From Asparagus officinalis (lineage: Eukaryota > Streptophyta > Magnoliopsida > Asparagales > Asparagaceae), in NCBI RefSeq assembly GCF_001876935.1, contig NC_033801.1, positions 33,319,110 through 33,383,109 on the forward strand: a stretch of 64,000 bases of DNA. Direction: 5' to 3'. A program made the translations under genes and the position numbers. Of this stretch, positions 41,280 through 53,613 are shown in pieces. Position 1 is the stretch's first letter. Each line of letters begins with the position of its first letter. The notes under the pieces were generated by a model that made no database searches, had not been told where the DNA came from, and was given only the letters and a program-made list of their open reading frames with translations.

Positions 41280-41885
41280 TTGGGTTTGGCCGGCTATTAC
41301 AGGAATTTCATTCAGGACTTCTCAAAGATAGTCACACCACTTACATGCCTTACAAAGAAGGGTGTACCTTTTGTTTGGGGCACGGAGTGCCATGAGGCCT
41401 TTGAGACTTTGAAGGCTAAGTTAACTACAACACCGATTTTGACCATCCCAAGCAGTGATAAGACCTTTATCTTCTACACGGATGTATCGTTAGTGGGTCT
41501 AGGAGGTGTTTTGATGCAGATCTAGAGAGTGGTAGCATATATTTTACGTTAGTTGAGGACGCATGAGCAAAATTATCCCACACGTGACTTGGAACTAGCT
41601 ACGGTAGTTTATGCACTGAAGACATGGAGACAGTACCTATATGGAGTGCAGTTCGAGCTATTCATGGATCATCAAAGTTTGAAGTATCTCTTCTCTCAGA
41701 AAGAGCAGAAAGAGCTAAATCAGAGACAAAGGAGATGGGTTGAATTTATTAAGGATTGCGAGTTTGCGATTCAGTACTATCCAGAGAAGGCGAACGTCGT
41801 AACAGACACTTTGAGCAGGAAGCGTCGTCATCGGATTTCGTCTTTGAGGTATTTGTTGTATCGAGATCTTCACATACTTAACTAG
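41280..41885 (+). pseudogene. RNase H region of the Tekay-type element
   Basis: First part GLAGYYRNFIQDFSKI to FYTDVSLVGLGGVLM, with the first catalytic Asp kept; a stop at 41523-41525. Second part LRTHEQNYPTRDLELATVVY and MDHQSLKYLF to a DTLSRK end. These match the gypsy RT connection and RNase H. Confidence 0.85.
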
Positions 41886-42878
41886 TTTGACTTTAGACTA
41901 GAGATAGGCAGGAACAGCACATTTTTTAGAGCTTTGTCCGTGCAACCATCTTGGAGTGATGGAGTGGTTAGAGCTCAGCTAGAGGACACTTAGATTTAAA
42001 CCCGAAAAGGGGAGATTTCTAAAGAGCCCAAGGCTGATTGGACCGTTGGAGCAGATGGAGGACTTTGAATAAAAGGCCGACTAGTGATGCCGGGAAATTC
42101 ACAACTGAAGAAGGAACTTATTCAATAAGGCACATCGTACTAGGTACATAGTGCATCCAAGCACAATGAAAATGTACAAGGACCTGAAGAGACACTTTTA
42201 GTGGAGTGACATACGTAGTGAGATTGCAAAGTAAGTGGTAAGTGTTTTACCTACCAACAAGTAAAGGCAGAACATCAGACGTCGGCAGGAACTCTATAAC
42301 CTTTACCCATTCCATAGAGAAAATGAGCAGATATTTCTGTGGACTTTATTGTAGGATTGCCGAGATCAAAGAAGGGGAACGATTTAGTTAGGTAATAGTG
42401 GATCAGTTGACGAAGTCAGCACATTTCTGGAGAATCTTTCAGAACTCTTTCGCTAGCTAGTTATCTTACTCTAGTGTATTTCACCCGCAGACGGATGAAC
42501 AGACGGAGAGATTGAACCAGATATTGGAGGAGATGTTGAGGGCATGCGTTATTGATTTTTAGGATAGTTGGGAGGTACATTGGTCTGTTCTCGATGTCGA
42601 GCATACACGATGTTTTCCATGTTTCTATGCTTAAGAAACATCTACGCGACGAGGAGGAGAAGCGAGTGTTGGATACACCGGAGGTCGAGATTCATGATGA
42701 TTTGACTATGATTGAGATTTCGATATGCATTCTTTCCAAAGAGGACAAGAGGCTTAGAAATAAGGTAATACCCTTAGTTAAAGTTCAGTGGAACCGGAGA
42801 GGAATTAAGGAGACTTTATGGGAGCACGAGGAGGATATGCGTCGCGACTACCCACACATATTTGAACAGGTAAATTAA
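41886..42878 (+). pseudogene. Integrase remnant with Tekay-type C-terminus
   Basis: The zinc-binding N-terminus and catalytic core are reduced to scraps (for example DQLTKSAHFW near 42405 and FHPQTDEQTERLNQILEEML near 42480); large deletions are evident. The C-terminal part 42552-42878 is open and clear: HDVFHVSMLKKHLRDE, then LRNKVIPLVKVQW, and the end EEDMRRDYPHIFEQVN with a stop. In this clade the C-terminal integrase segment guides insertion to heterochromatin. Confidence 0.8.
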
Positions 42879-43480
42879 AAATTCAGTATGATTTATTTAT
42901 GATTTATGGTTATCTATATGGTCATGTTTATACTTAACGCTAGAATGATGATACTAGCACTTAGCTCCTAATTATTCGGAACACACGGTATATATATGGG
43001 GGGTTCCTTATTTGGATTTTTCGTCCGATGTACTTGTTCCATTTAGTTAAGGGTTAACTAGGAGTATTTGTATTTTAGATTGTTAAGTATAGATATCGGT
43101 GATGATTTTCGGGGGCGCGAATATGCTGTGCATCGTGACTACCCGCACCTGTTTGAGCAGGTGGGTTAATTGATTTTAATTGATATTTATGGATTGTTTA
43201 TATGATTATATTCATACTTAATGCTAGAAAAGAGGTATTAACACTTAACTCCTAATCATTTGGAATACATGTTATATATATGGGGGTTCCTTATTTGGAT
43301 TTTTCGCCCGACGTACTAGTTCAGTATAGTTAGGGGTTGAGTGGAAATATTGGCATTCTAGATGGTTAAGTGTAGATATGGCTATGTTTTATGTCTGGGG
43401 ATTAATGGTATGAGATGTGTACAGAAGGGTTTTCTTATCTGGATTATCTCCTCAATGTGCTTTTTTAATATTATTAATCT
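42833..43480 (+). repeat. Tandem repeats of the pol end and downstream region
   Basis: The block starting 'cgcgactacccacacatatttgaacag' (42843) recurs as 'cgtgactacccgcacctgtttgagcag' (43134), each followed by 'ggtatatatatggggggttcc...gacgtact'. A third partial copy ends near 43470. Unit length is about 290 bp. Confidence 0.75.
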
Positions 43481-43517
43481 CTAGGATACGATTACGGAAT
43501 TTTAGGGACGAAATTCT

Positions 43518-43534
43518 TTTTAAAGGGGGAAGAA
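43518..43534 (+). promoter_or_regulatory. Polypurine tract of the Tekay-type element
   Basis: ttttaaagggggaagaa immediately before the LTR start at 43535. Confidence 0.8.
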
Positions 43535-45892
43535 TGTAAAACCCTAAAAATTTGAATATAATATGAAAAAAATAATAAATATGTTATATAATAAAAATAT
43601 AATATATTTTGATGTTTGAGTATGATAGGAATTGATTTGAGATCAATTCAATGTATATGTTTGAATATAGGAGTGCAAATCCACAAAACATGCAAGAAGA
43701 GAAATCTGGAAAAATGACCAGTTAAGAGTTTATATATTTTTTACACTGATACAGTTTGAATCTAGAAAACTCAAAAGTACAAAGTTGTAGGTCTCTTCAA
43801 CAGATTTCCATCAAATCTTAAATCACCTCATTCGGAGGTCGGATGAGAAAGTTACAGCTAAAATACCGAAGGTTATTTTCCTAGTCAAAATTATCATCTT
43901 TTCATCAGAGTTTCAAACCCTAGTAGCTCCTCTTCCTCTCTCTCAAACCCTGGTCGTAATGTTGAGATTTTGGGAGCGTCTTGTGAGGTGAGAAGCGAGG
44001 AAAAGACGAGATCTACAACGTTTGGCGACAAAAAGTCGTTTCACATCAGTTTTAGAGGCTTGCACACGTGATAAGGCAAAATCATCTACATCCAANNNNN
44101 NNNNNATAGTGTTTAATGATTATAAAATTGTTTAATTAATGTTTTTATGCTTAAGACTTAACCTGATATGAAAAAGATGAGATTTTTTATGATAAATCTT
44201 AACCCAATGTTAGATCATTAGCTTTTCCTAATCGTTTATGACAGTAATGTGATCATGATCATTAGGGGTGATTAAATTTTCATTTTTTTAAACTTGATAA
44301 TTATGTTTAACTCGTGTGTTAACCCTAATTTGTTATCTAATTGAATTATAAATAGGTTTAATTTTTGTTTTCATCATAGATTGTAGAAAACTGCTGCACG
44401 TGTATAACATTTAACTAGAAATTTGAGATATTATATAAATTCCAAACTAAACAAAACTAGTGTCAAATAAAAGTTATATGAACCTATTTTCCAAATTGGA
44501 AAACCATTCTAAGAAAGAGTTTATATAGAGAAAGATTTACTCAATTTACTAACGATATATTCTGCAAAAAAGTGTTGAACATGTGTAACATTTAACTAGA
44601 AATTTGAGATATCATATAAACTCCAAACTGAACCAAACAAGTACCAAATAATAGCAATTTGGATCTAGTTTCCAAAACAGAGAACTATTCTTAAAAATAG
44701 TTTGTCTAGAGACAGGTATGCTCAATTTACTAATGATATATTCTATAGAAAACTGCAGATATGTTGATTTAAAATAATTGATATATTAGGTGAAGGTTTC
44801 TTTGAGTTTTCATGTTAATTAATCATGCTTAAACCCTAGGTTTGTGCTACCTAAGTAAGATGAAAATGTTTAAATGAATTTTATCTCTATTCATGAGTAG
44901 TTTTTATCATGTATTGATAATCACTTTGTTTACATATGAGATAATTGAAGAAATTGTTATTCATGAGTAGTTTTTATCATGTATTGATAATCACTTTGTT
45001 TACATATGAGATAATTGAAGAAATTGTTTAATTAGGATGTTAAACCCTAATTTGGAAGATATAATAATTTAATTTGATGATTTAGATAATTCTTGTTGCA
45101 TATGCTAAGTATAAATCTCGTTCTAACGTCATGATATGTATAATTGGCATAAGCACTGTTTGTGCATGAAAGAATGCGTGTCTTGACAGAGTAGTCGACT
45201 ACTAAGCTTAGTAGTCGACTACTCGTGCCCAGTTGAGTATAACAAAAACTGTGTGTTTACAGAGTAGTTGACTAATATTCTTAATAGTCGATTACTGATA
45301 CTGATATATGTTATTACAGAGTCTGGATGGACTCAGTGTAGTCGACTACTAAGCCTAGTAGTCGACTACTAAGGCTGGTGCATGAATGTTTGTTTTGCAT
45401 TTGTTTGAGATATGTTTGTGGGTTTTGAGCCGCACTTCTTTATACGTAAATTCACGAATAGTGTAGTATCACACACATGGTATGCTTAAAGGAATTATGA
45501 TGGGTTTTGACCCAATTACTTTAAGAAAGAGTTTAGTACATATTATACACACACCTTCTGGATATCGTTGATGAGCTCAGTTCAGTACTACGGGGGTAGT
45601 AAGTCGATATTCCATTTGTACAGGTCATTGAGTCGGGTTTAGGATGCTTTATCTAGTAGTCCGTCTGGCACTAGGATGCGATGAGGCTTGTGAGCCGTAT
45701 TCCTAGGATTCCTACTTGACAGTCTATCCCACACTCGTGTTACGTACAGAGATGCGAAGAGACTAATGAGCCATGTACACTGGTAGTCCATCCCGCATGA
45801 TGATACGATGAATCAAAATCTTGTACGGGGTTGTATTGAGATAGTTAAATGATAGCCTGAGCCGTTGGCAGATGCTAGTTATATATAAGAAA
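43535..45892 (+). repeat. 3' LTR of the Tekay-type element, truncated
   Basis: Aligns with 35914-38100 of the 5' LTR, including the 'tagtcgactac' cluster (45190-45375). An internal ~65-bp repeat ('tattcatgagtagtttttatc') is duplicated at 44890-45030. The last ~1 kb is replaced by an inserted LTR. Confidence 0.8.
44096..44105. other. Assembly gap (10 N)
   Basis: Ten unknown bases, most likely a placeholder. Local order on the two sides agrees with the 5' LTR (36540-36570). Confidence 0.95.
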
Positions 45893-48820
45893 CAAAATGA
45901 TAAATAGCTAGAAGATGAGTTAAGAAAACTTCTCCAAGAACAAGAGATGTAAGTGTTGAGGATGAAAGCCTCAAGCTTGAAATTGAAACCCTTCTCTTGT
46001 GAAATCCTCTTCACATAAATAAATTTTTGATCTTTTAAAACTTCAAATAAACAGCCAAAAAACACTCGTAAAACTCTTAAGAAAAACCAAAGCAAGAGGG
46101 GTATTTATAGCCCTAAAAACTCAACTCATCAAAAACTAGCCATTGGTAGGAAATACTCGATCTCCCATTTGAACAGTAATATTGGTCGACTGATGATCCT
46201 ACCATTGGATGAGTTCTAGAAAACAACACTTCATCGGTTGACTGATAGAAGATATTAGTCGACTGATGAGATGGTTCGGTCGACTGATGGACATCGATCT
46301 ACTGAGCAGAAACAAATTAGGAAACCCAAAATAGTTTATCGGTCGACTGATGCAAGCCATCGGTCGGCTGATAAGCTGCTTCGGTCGACTAATGGGAATT
46401 AGTCGACTAAGTAGAAACAAACGACAATTGCAAAAAGGAGTTCTTCGGTTGACTGATGATCCTTGTTAGTCGACTGAAAACATGCACAGACTTGTTTGAA
46501 TAGTAAAATTGAATTTTAAAGTGCATTTAAAAATAGCAAATAAATTTAAAAAATTATAAAACTTGTGCAAATGTTTATAAACATGAATATAAACATGTTA
46601 GAATTTTTTTGAAATATCATTTCCCGTTTGTGAAAAATCATCTTTTTGCAAAAAAAATCGGTCAAAATACAAAATCTCAAAATACTTGATTTTGGACAAA
46701 ATAGTTTCAAACAAGTTTAAAACTTCTTTTGAATGGATTAATGGACTTTATAAAAGATGTATAACAGTTATATTAAGTCTTTAATCCAAAACATATTATT
46801 TTCAAAACAAAGATGATAAATATGAAATGAATGTATGTGTATATCAATATATCTATTGTTTCATATTTATACGATTAAACTTGAAAATAAAAAACTAAAA
46901 ACGTATATGTGTGTAATATTTAAGCTCTAAGTATAAACACACAAAGCATAGACCTAAAACACTATACCCAAACAATAGATCTTCAATTAGCTCATCTTGG
47001 TTGCGGATGAAGTGATAATGAATCTTGACTTGATATACAACAGCTGACTAATGTTCTTAATAGTCGACTACTGATACTGATATATGTTATTACAGAGTCT
47101 GGATGGACTCAGTGTAGTCGACTACTAAGCCTAGTAGTCGACTACTAAGGCTGGTGCATGAATGTTTGTTTTGCATTTGTTTGAGATATGTTTGTGGGTT
47201 TTGAGCCGCACTTCTTTATACGTAAATTCACGAATAGTGTAGTATCACACACATGGTATGCTTAAAGGAATTATGATGGGTTTTGACCCAATTACTTTAA
47301 GAAAGAGTTTAGTACATATTATACACACACCTTCTGGATATCGTTGATGAGCTCAGTTCAGTACTACGGGGGTAGTAAGTCGATATTCCATTTGTACAGG
47401 TCATTGAGTCGGGTTTAGGATGCTTTATCTAGTAGTCCGTCTGGCACTAGGATGCGATGAGGCTTGTGAGCCGTATTCCTAGGATTCCTACTTGACAGTC
47501 TATCCCACACTCGTGTTACGTACAGAGATGCGAAGAGACTAATGAGCCATGTACACTGGTAGTCCATCCCGCATGATGATACGATGAATCAAAATCTTGT
47601 ACGGGGTTGTATTGAGATAGTTAAATGATAGCCTGAGCCGTTGGCAGATGCTAGTTATATATAAGAAACAAAATGATAAATAGCTAGAAGATGAGTTAAG
47701 AAAACTTCTCCAAGAACAAGAGATGTAAGTGTTGAGGATGAAAGCCTCAAGCTTGAAATTGAAACCCTTCTCTTGTGAAATCCTCTTCACATAAATAAAT
47801 TTTTGATCTTTTAAAACTTCAAATAAACAGCCAAAAAACACTCGTAAAACTCTTAAGAAAAACCAAAGCAAGAGGGGTATTTATAGCCCTAAAAACTCAA
47901 CTCATCAAAAACTAGCCATTGGTAGGAAATACTCGATCTCCCATTTGAACAGTAATATTGGTCGACTGATGATCCTACCATTGGATGAGTTCTAGAAAAC
48001 AACACTTCATCGGTTGACTGATAGAAGATATTAGTCGACTGATGAGATGGTTCGGTCGACTGATGGACATCGATCTACTGAGCAGAAACAAATTAGGAAA
48101 CCCAAAATAGTTTATCGGTCGACTGATGCAAGCCATCGGTCGGCTGATAAGCTGCTTCGGTCGACTAATGGGAATTAGTCGACTAAGTAGAAACAAACGA
48201 CAATTGCAAAAAGGAGTTCTTCGGTTGACTGATGATCCTTGTTAGTCGACTGAAAACATGCACAGACTTGTTTGAATAGTAAAATTGAATTTTAAAGTGC
48301 ATTTAAAAATAGCAAATAAATTTAAAAAATTATAAAACTTGTGCAAATGTTTATAAACATGAATATAAACATGTTAGAATTTTTTTGAAATATCATTTCC
48401 CGTTTGTGAAAAATCATCTTTTTGCAAAAAAAATCGGTCAAAATACAAAATCTCAAAATACTTGATTTTGGACAAAATAGTTTCAAACAAGTTTAAAACT
48501 TCTTTTGAATGGATTAATGGACTTTATAAAAGATGTATAACAGTTATATTAAGTCTTTAATCCAAAACATATTATTTTCAAAACAAAGATGATAAATATG
48601 AAATGAATGTATGTGTATATCAATATATCTATTGTTTCATATTTATACGATTAAACTTGAAAATAAAAAACTAAAAACGTATATGTGTGTAATATTTAAG
48701 CTCTAAGTATAAACACACAAAGCATAGACCTAAAACACTATACCCAAACAATAGATCTTCAATTAGCTCATCTTGGTTGCGGATGAAGTGATAATGAATC
48801 TTGACTTGATATACAACAGC
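45269..48820. repeat. 1776-bp tandem duplication, two copies
   Basis: 45269-47044 and 47045-48820 are the same apart from a few bases at the very start of the copies (for example 'ttgactaatattctt' against 'ctgactaatgttctt'). Each copy holds the end of the Tekay LTR plus part of the inserted inverted LTR. Near identity means it is very recent or an assembly artefact; a scaffold gap lies 1.2 kb upstream. Confidence 0.9.
45893..47044 (-). repeat. Partial copy of an inserted LTR (duplicate)
   Basis: Same sequence as 47669-48820, created by the duplication. It includes 'tcggtcgactgatg' repeats at 46170-46475 and a TATA box. Open stretches inside it are not genes. Confidence 0.8.
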
Positions 48821-49010
48821 TTCATTCTGATTTCCTCCAACCTCCTTTGAATATCATCGTGAAGATGCAAACCAACCAACCTCCAACTGGAGAATCTTTT
48901 TGTAGAATACCTAACAAGCAAATACAAACACTTTACAAACAATACTAAGATTTGACTGTTAATCATCAAAACTAGATTAGATATTAGGCTCATAAACATG
49001 AGACCTAACA
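47669..49010 (-). repeat. Inverted LTR of a TGTTAGG-type element
   Basis: On the minus strand it starts TGTTAGGTCTCATG at 49010. It resembles the forward LTR at 62571-64000 over its whole length. A TATA box (tatttata) is at 47878-47885. A cluster of 'ggtcgactgatg' motifs lies at 47950-48250. The left edge (CA end) is approximate. No internal region of the same element is recognisable beside it, so it is a solo or truncated LTR. Confidence 0.75.
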
Positions 49011-49129
49011 GCCTGCTCCTCTATAGAGGCCCCCTCATCGGATTCATCGGCCACTCCTTTTTCTAGAATGGATAATTACTCTCCCACTAACAATTAGAGA
49101 GTACCATTAGAAAACCACCGTTTAAATCC

Positions 49130-49943
49130 AGTTCCTGGTGATGAACCTCAAGTCAACCTACAATGTCATCTTGGGCTGAACCACTCTTCATCTTCTACGG
49201 GCCATTCCTTTGACTTACCACCAGATGTTAAAGTTCTCAACTCCTAATAGAGTCAGAGTAGCCAGGAGAAACCATTGAGAGGCCAGGTACTACTACCTGG
49301 TCTCGACCAAGGGTAAGGGTGCGCAAGACGCCATGCCTATTGAGAAAGCATGCCTCTAGTAAGAGAAAGCAATGGAGTGATAGAGGACAACACTAGTGGA
49401 AGAGCTTCAAGAGATACCCATTGACTAAAAAGGATTAAAGACAATCAAGATTGGTTCCACCCTAGTCAAGTGCTTGTGAGGAGCTTTGACAGAGTTCCTG
49501 TAGGCAAATACTGAAGTCTTCGCCTGGGGACCCGAAGATATGTTGGGAGTTCCCCCTGAAGTGATCTACTATGAGCTGGTCGTCGATAGGCACACAAAGC
49601 CTGTTCAAAAAAATAAGAGATACCTCAACACAGAGTGCCAGAAGGCGGTAGCTAACGAATCCGAATGACTTCTTAGAGCTGACTTCATCCAAGAAGTCTA
49701 ATACCCTGAGTGGTTAGCTAATGTCGTGTTGGTGAAGAAGGTACTAAACAAATGGAGGATGTGCGTGGACTTCACCGACCTCAACAAAGCTTGTCCCAGG
49801 ATAGCTACCCCCTGCCTCATATCGATTAGTTGATAGATGAGAGCACAGAGCTTAAGCTGCTCAGCTTCATGGATGTCTTCTCCGGCTACAACCAGATCTT
49901 CATGATAGAGTATGATTAGGAGAAGACCTCTTTCATCACTAAC
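49130..49943 (+). pseudogene. Protease end and RT N-terminal part, Tat lineage
   Basis: Near 49135-49215 a frame reads FLVMNLKSTYNVILG and then LTYHQMLKFSTPNRV, the PR-RT linker of Tat elements. It continues with NTEVFAWGPEDMLGVPPEV (~49505), WLANVVLVKKV and KWRMCVDFTDLNKACP (~49710-49800), and then LLSFMDVFSGYNQIF (~49858) with the first catalytic Asp. Multiple stops. Confidence 0.85.
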
Positions 49944-51314
49944 TTGGGGACATATTGCTATAAGATGATGCCATTTGGACTGAAGAATGCTAAGGCTACA
50001 TATCAAAGGCTCGTCAACAATATCTTCAAGCACCAAATTAGCCGCAATCTAGAGGCTTATGTGGATGACTTGCTAGTGAAGTCAAAGCAAGCGTCTACCC
50101 ATATATCAGATCTAGATGAGACCTTCTCTACCCTCCGGCACAACCGAATGAAGCTCAATCCCGCTAAGTGTGCCTTTGGGGTGCAATCGAGAAAGTTCTT
50201 AGGGTTCATGATTACACAGAGAGGCATAGAGATCAACCCTGAGAAGATGACTGCCATAGAGCGATTGCCTAAGCTGCGCACCTTGAAGGACATCCAGAAG
50301 ATGAATGGGAAGATTGTGGAATTAGGTTGCTTCCTCTCCAAATCTACCAAAATGAGCCACCCATTCTTCAAAACTCTAAGGAGGAGCAAGAACCTAAAGG
50401 AGAGCATGACATGGACAGTTGAATGCAGTGCAACTTTTCAAGATCTCAAGGACTACTTGAGTACTAAACCACTGCTAAAGCCAGACTATAGGGGGAGAGA
50501 CATTGTACCTATACATGGCCATCTCCTTCAAAGCCACCAGCTCCGTCCTTGTTTAGGAAGAAGAAAATATTCAGAAGCGGGTGAGCTCAACTACTCCCTC
50601 ATAGAGAAGTCTGCCTTCGCCCTCATCACCACTGCAAGGAGACTTCACTCGTATTTTCAGGCCCATGCCATCATTGCACGAACAAGTCTACCTCTGAGGA
50701 AAGCACTGGGCATTTCCACAACTTCGGGGAGGATAGTCACCTGGGAAGTCGAACTTAGCGAACATGATGTCCAGTTTAAGCCCAGGATAACAATCAAAGC
50801 TCAAGCCTTGGCCGACTTCCTAAATGAGTCAATCTCGCCAGGCGATGAGCCGGACACACTTTCGCCATCTACTCAGCCAACACCTCCAGTGCCTCCAGAA
50901 ACCCAAGCATCTTCTTCACCGATCCATCGCACTCTAGAGCATGATTCCCTAGAGTTTACCTCATGGTGGTTATTAAAGGTGGACGGATCCTCCAGAGAAG
51001 CCGACAGCAGAGAAGGTGTGGTCTTGCACAGCCCTGATGGGTTGACACATGAGCACCCCATTTCTTTTGACTTCTCAGCCTCAAACAATAAAACTAAATA
51101 TGAAGCTCTTCTCGCTAACCTTTGAGTGGCACAAGCACTAAAGGCAGATCGCCTTAACATTTTAGCTGACTCGCAGTTAGTCATCTATCAAGTGAATGGG
51201 CGATATGCAGCTAAAGATCTGAGGATGGCCTCATATCTCAAAGCTGTCAAGGAGCTTTTGACTAGTTTTCTAGACTTCAAGATAGCCCAAGTCCCCTGCA
51301 TGCTCAACACCTAG
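49944..51314 (+). pseudogene. RT core plus two RNase H domains, Tat lineage
   Basis: A 393-residue open frame (49944-51125) begins inside RT: YCYKMMPFGLKNAKATYQRL and AYVDDLLVKS with catalytic YVDD at 50058-50069, then the connection and first RNase H (LNYSLIEKSAFALITTARRL, FKPRITIKAQALADF). From about 50970 the second, archaeal-type RNase H starts (LLKVDGSSREADS; NNKTKYEALLANL). One stop at 51123-51125 interrupts it; it continues LNILADSQLVIYQVNG and ends before VDALSKLGS at 51315. This is the longest preserved pol piece in the window. The second RNase H domain supports the Tat assignment. Confidence 0.88.
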
Positions 51315-52690
51315 GTGGATGCCCTCTCCAAGCTTGGATCAAGAAGCTCCAGTATCAATTTAGGGCCCGTCTACACCGACACCCTCATGCAACACAACAT
51401 CTCCAAGTCACCAGAGACCATCATGGGAACCAAGAAGCGTATCGTGCCCTGTTGGTTGGATCCTATTATTCTCTATCTAACACAAGATACCCTGCCTAAA
51501 GATCCTACTAAAGCCGGGCGTCTCTAGAGGAACTCTTGCCGCTATCTCATGATCAATGGACAGCTCTACCGGATGTCATACTCCAGTAGTGACATAGAAC
51601 CCTATCTATGATGCCTTCGGCTGCCAGAGGCCAATTATGTGCTCAGGGAGATTCATGAGGGAACATATGGAAATCATCTTAGGGCCCGAACCCTCACGTA
51701 GAAAGTCATCCGGCAAGGGTACTATTGGCCTACTATATAATCCGAGTCAAACGACTCGTCTCTCAATGCCAGAAGTGCCAGTTCTTCTCATCCATCTCGA
51801 GCAATGGCCACCGAGTTAACTTCCATCATGAGTCCTATACCATTTGTTCAATGGGGGCTATATTTGTTGGGTCCTCTCCCTAGCTTCAGAACAGAGGAAG
51901 TTCCTCATTGTGGCGATCGACTACTTCACCAAATGGATTGAAGCCGAACCAGTAGCTAAGATTGGGGAGAGTAACGTCACAAGTTTTATGTGGAAGTCTA
52001 TTGTATGTCATTTTGGTGTGCCTCAATCCTTTGTGACTAACAATGGTACCCAGTTCAACAGCAGAGGCATCCGCAGCTTTTGCGAGGAATATGAAATTTA
52101 CCTTAAGTTCTCCTCCGTCGCCCACCCTAATCCAACAAACTTGCAGAGGCTACCAACAAGTGTATCCTCCAAGCGTTGAAGAAGAAGGTGGACGTCGTAG
52201 GAGGGAATTAGGTTGAAGAGTTGCTTAGTATCCTCTGTTCGTATAGTACAACCCATAAGAACTCAACCGAGGAGACTCCATTCAAGTTAGCTTATGGCAT
52301 CGAAGTAGTTATTCCAGTCAAAGTAGGCATGCCGACCATCCAACTACAACATTTTTACAAGGACGGGAACTAAGTAGGGCTTTGAATCAGGCTCGATCTC
52401 GTAGATAAGATCTGAGAGCAAGCGCTCCGGACTCAGGTCACCAATCAGCAACTAATCGCCTGCTACTATAATAGCAAGATCTGACCAATAAGATTCTGTG
52501 CTTGTGACCTCGTCCTCAGCAAAGCTGCTTTTGACAAAGATACCCAGAGAGGCAAGTAAGCCCCCAACTAGGAAGGCCCATACACAGTGTTAGAATAGCT
52601 GCGACTAGGCACCTATCGACTAAGAGTCCCAGACAGGAGAGTCTTGCAACATCCCTGGAACATTGAGCACTTAAGAAAATATTTTCAATA
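51315..52690 (+). pseudogene. Integrase of the Tat element, broken
   Basis: Zinc-binding region in scraps near 51600-51720 (LREIHEG, NHL). The core is clear at 51844-52179: FLIVAIDYFTKWIEAEP with the first catalytic Asp, and SFVTNNGTQFNS, where the second catalytic Asp (normally TDNGTQF) is Asn. Later pieces include LAYGIEVVIPV near 52290 and the end LQHPWNIEHLRKYF near 52650-52690. Stops and frameshifts throughout. Confidence 0.85.
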
Positions 52691-52699
52691 AATTTTGTA

Positions 52700-53330
52700 C
52701 AGTTTCCTTCATTATAAATGAAAATTTATCAAAACTAACTCCTATCTTGCACTCCCATAGTGCCTAATCTATGCAGGAATTCAAAGCCCTTGGTGCCTTT
52801 GAGGGTAAACCCAATGCACCCTCACTATGTGGTCGACTCCAATATTCACCTCTCGACCATCAAGACTATATTGAAGCTCCAGTCATCCACGTAAGTCCTG
52901 GACACCCAACCTCTGGGTTGTCATTTTGTTAAATTCCCATTAGGGTGGCCTTAAGTAGGATGAAAGACTTAGATGTCCTCAGTAGGACCTAGGCACTCAA
53001 CCTCAGGGTTGAGTCCTAAGCCCTTGGTGCCTTCTAAGGGTAAACCCAAGGCACCCACACCATGTGGTTGACTCCAACATTCACCTCTCGACCATCATGG
53101 CTATATTGAAGACCTAAGCGTCTATGTAAGTCCTGGGTACCCAACCTCAGGGTTGTCATTATGCCAAAGACCCAGGCATCTATGTAAATCCTGAGCACCT
53201 AAACTCAGGGTTGTTACTTTGTTGAAAAGACCTTGGCACCCTCAATAAGTCCAAGGCACATGCCCTAAGCCCCTGGTGTCATCTTGAATAAACCCAAGGC
53301 ATGATTCAGTTGTTCATTCGTCTTTGGTAA
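52700..53330 (+). repeat. Tail repeats of the Tat element (~235-bp unit)
   Basis: 'aagcccttggtgcctt..agggtaaaccca' at about 52785 and 53020, each followed by 'gtggt.gactccaa.attcacctctcgaccatca' and 'cccaacctc.gggttgtcat'; a third, partial copy ends near 53300. Non-coding. 53331-53613 is unique sequence without a gene. Confidence 0.75.
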
Positions 53331-53613
53331 AAGACTTAGGCACTTTAATTTACCAGTCTTCACTGACAAAAGATCCAAACATCTCACCCACATGATATGT
53401 GAAATGAGCCAGTCATCTCGACCCATCAACATTTGGGTCAACACAACGCGACTGACACACAACAATTAACACTTGTTCTCTCAGCAAAGTTAGAACAAAG
53501 TTTCAAAGCAAAAAAAGCAAGGAACAATTGGAGGTAGACTCCAAAATGAGAGTAAAGTTAATCTTTATTTAAACATTCAAAGTTTATTACAAACTTCATT
53601 ACAGTATCCATAT

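Larger units (their letters stand above)
35914..45892 (+). mobile_element. Tekay/Del-type chromovirus (Ty3/gypsy), decayed
   Basis: LTR start tgtaaaaccc at 35914 and again at 43535, with pol remains between in the order PR-RT-RH-IN. The final integrase part contains LRNKVIPLVKVQW and LWEHEEDMRRDYPHIF, followed by 'agggacgaaattc...aaagggggaagaa' and the LTR. That ending is characteristic of the Tekay (Del) clade. All domains are broken. The 3' LTR is interrupted near 45892 by another LTR and by a tandem duplication, and contains the scaffold gap at 44096-44105. Confidence 0.85.

Noticed and set aside
45763..46420. Two ORFs repeated exactly at 47539-48196
   Set aside because: They lie in LTR sequence; the repeat is the 1776-bp duplication and the frames have no domain.
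49011..49130. Internal region of the inverted TGTTAGG LTR element
   Set aside because: No purine tract or PBS of that family borders the LTR here, and the sequence leads into Tat pol on the other strand.
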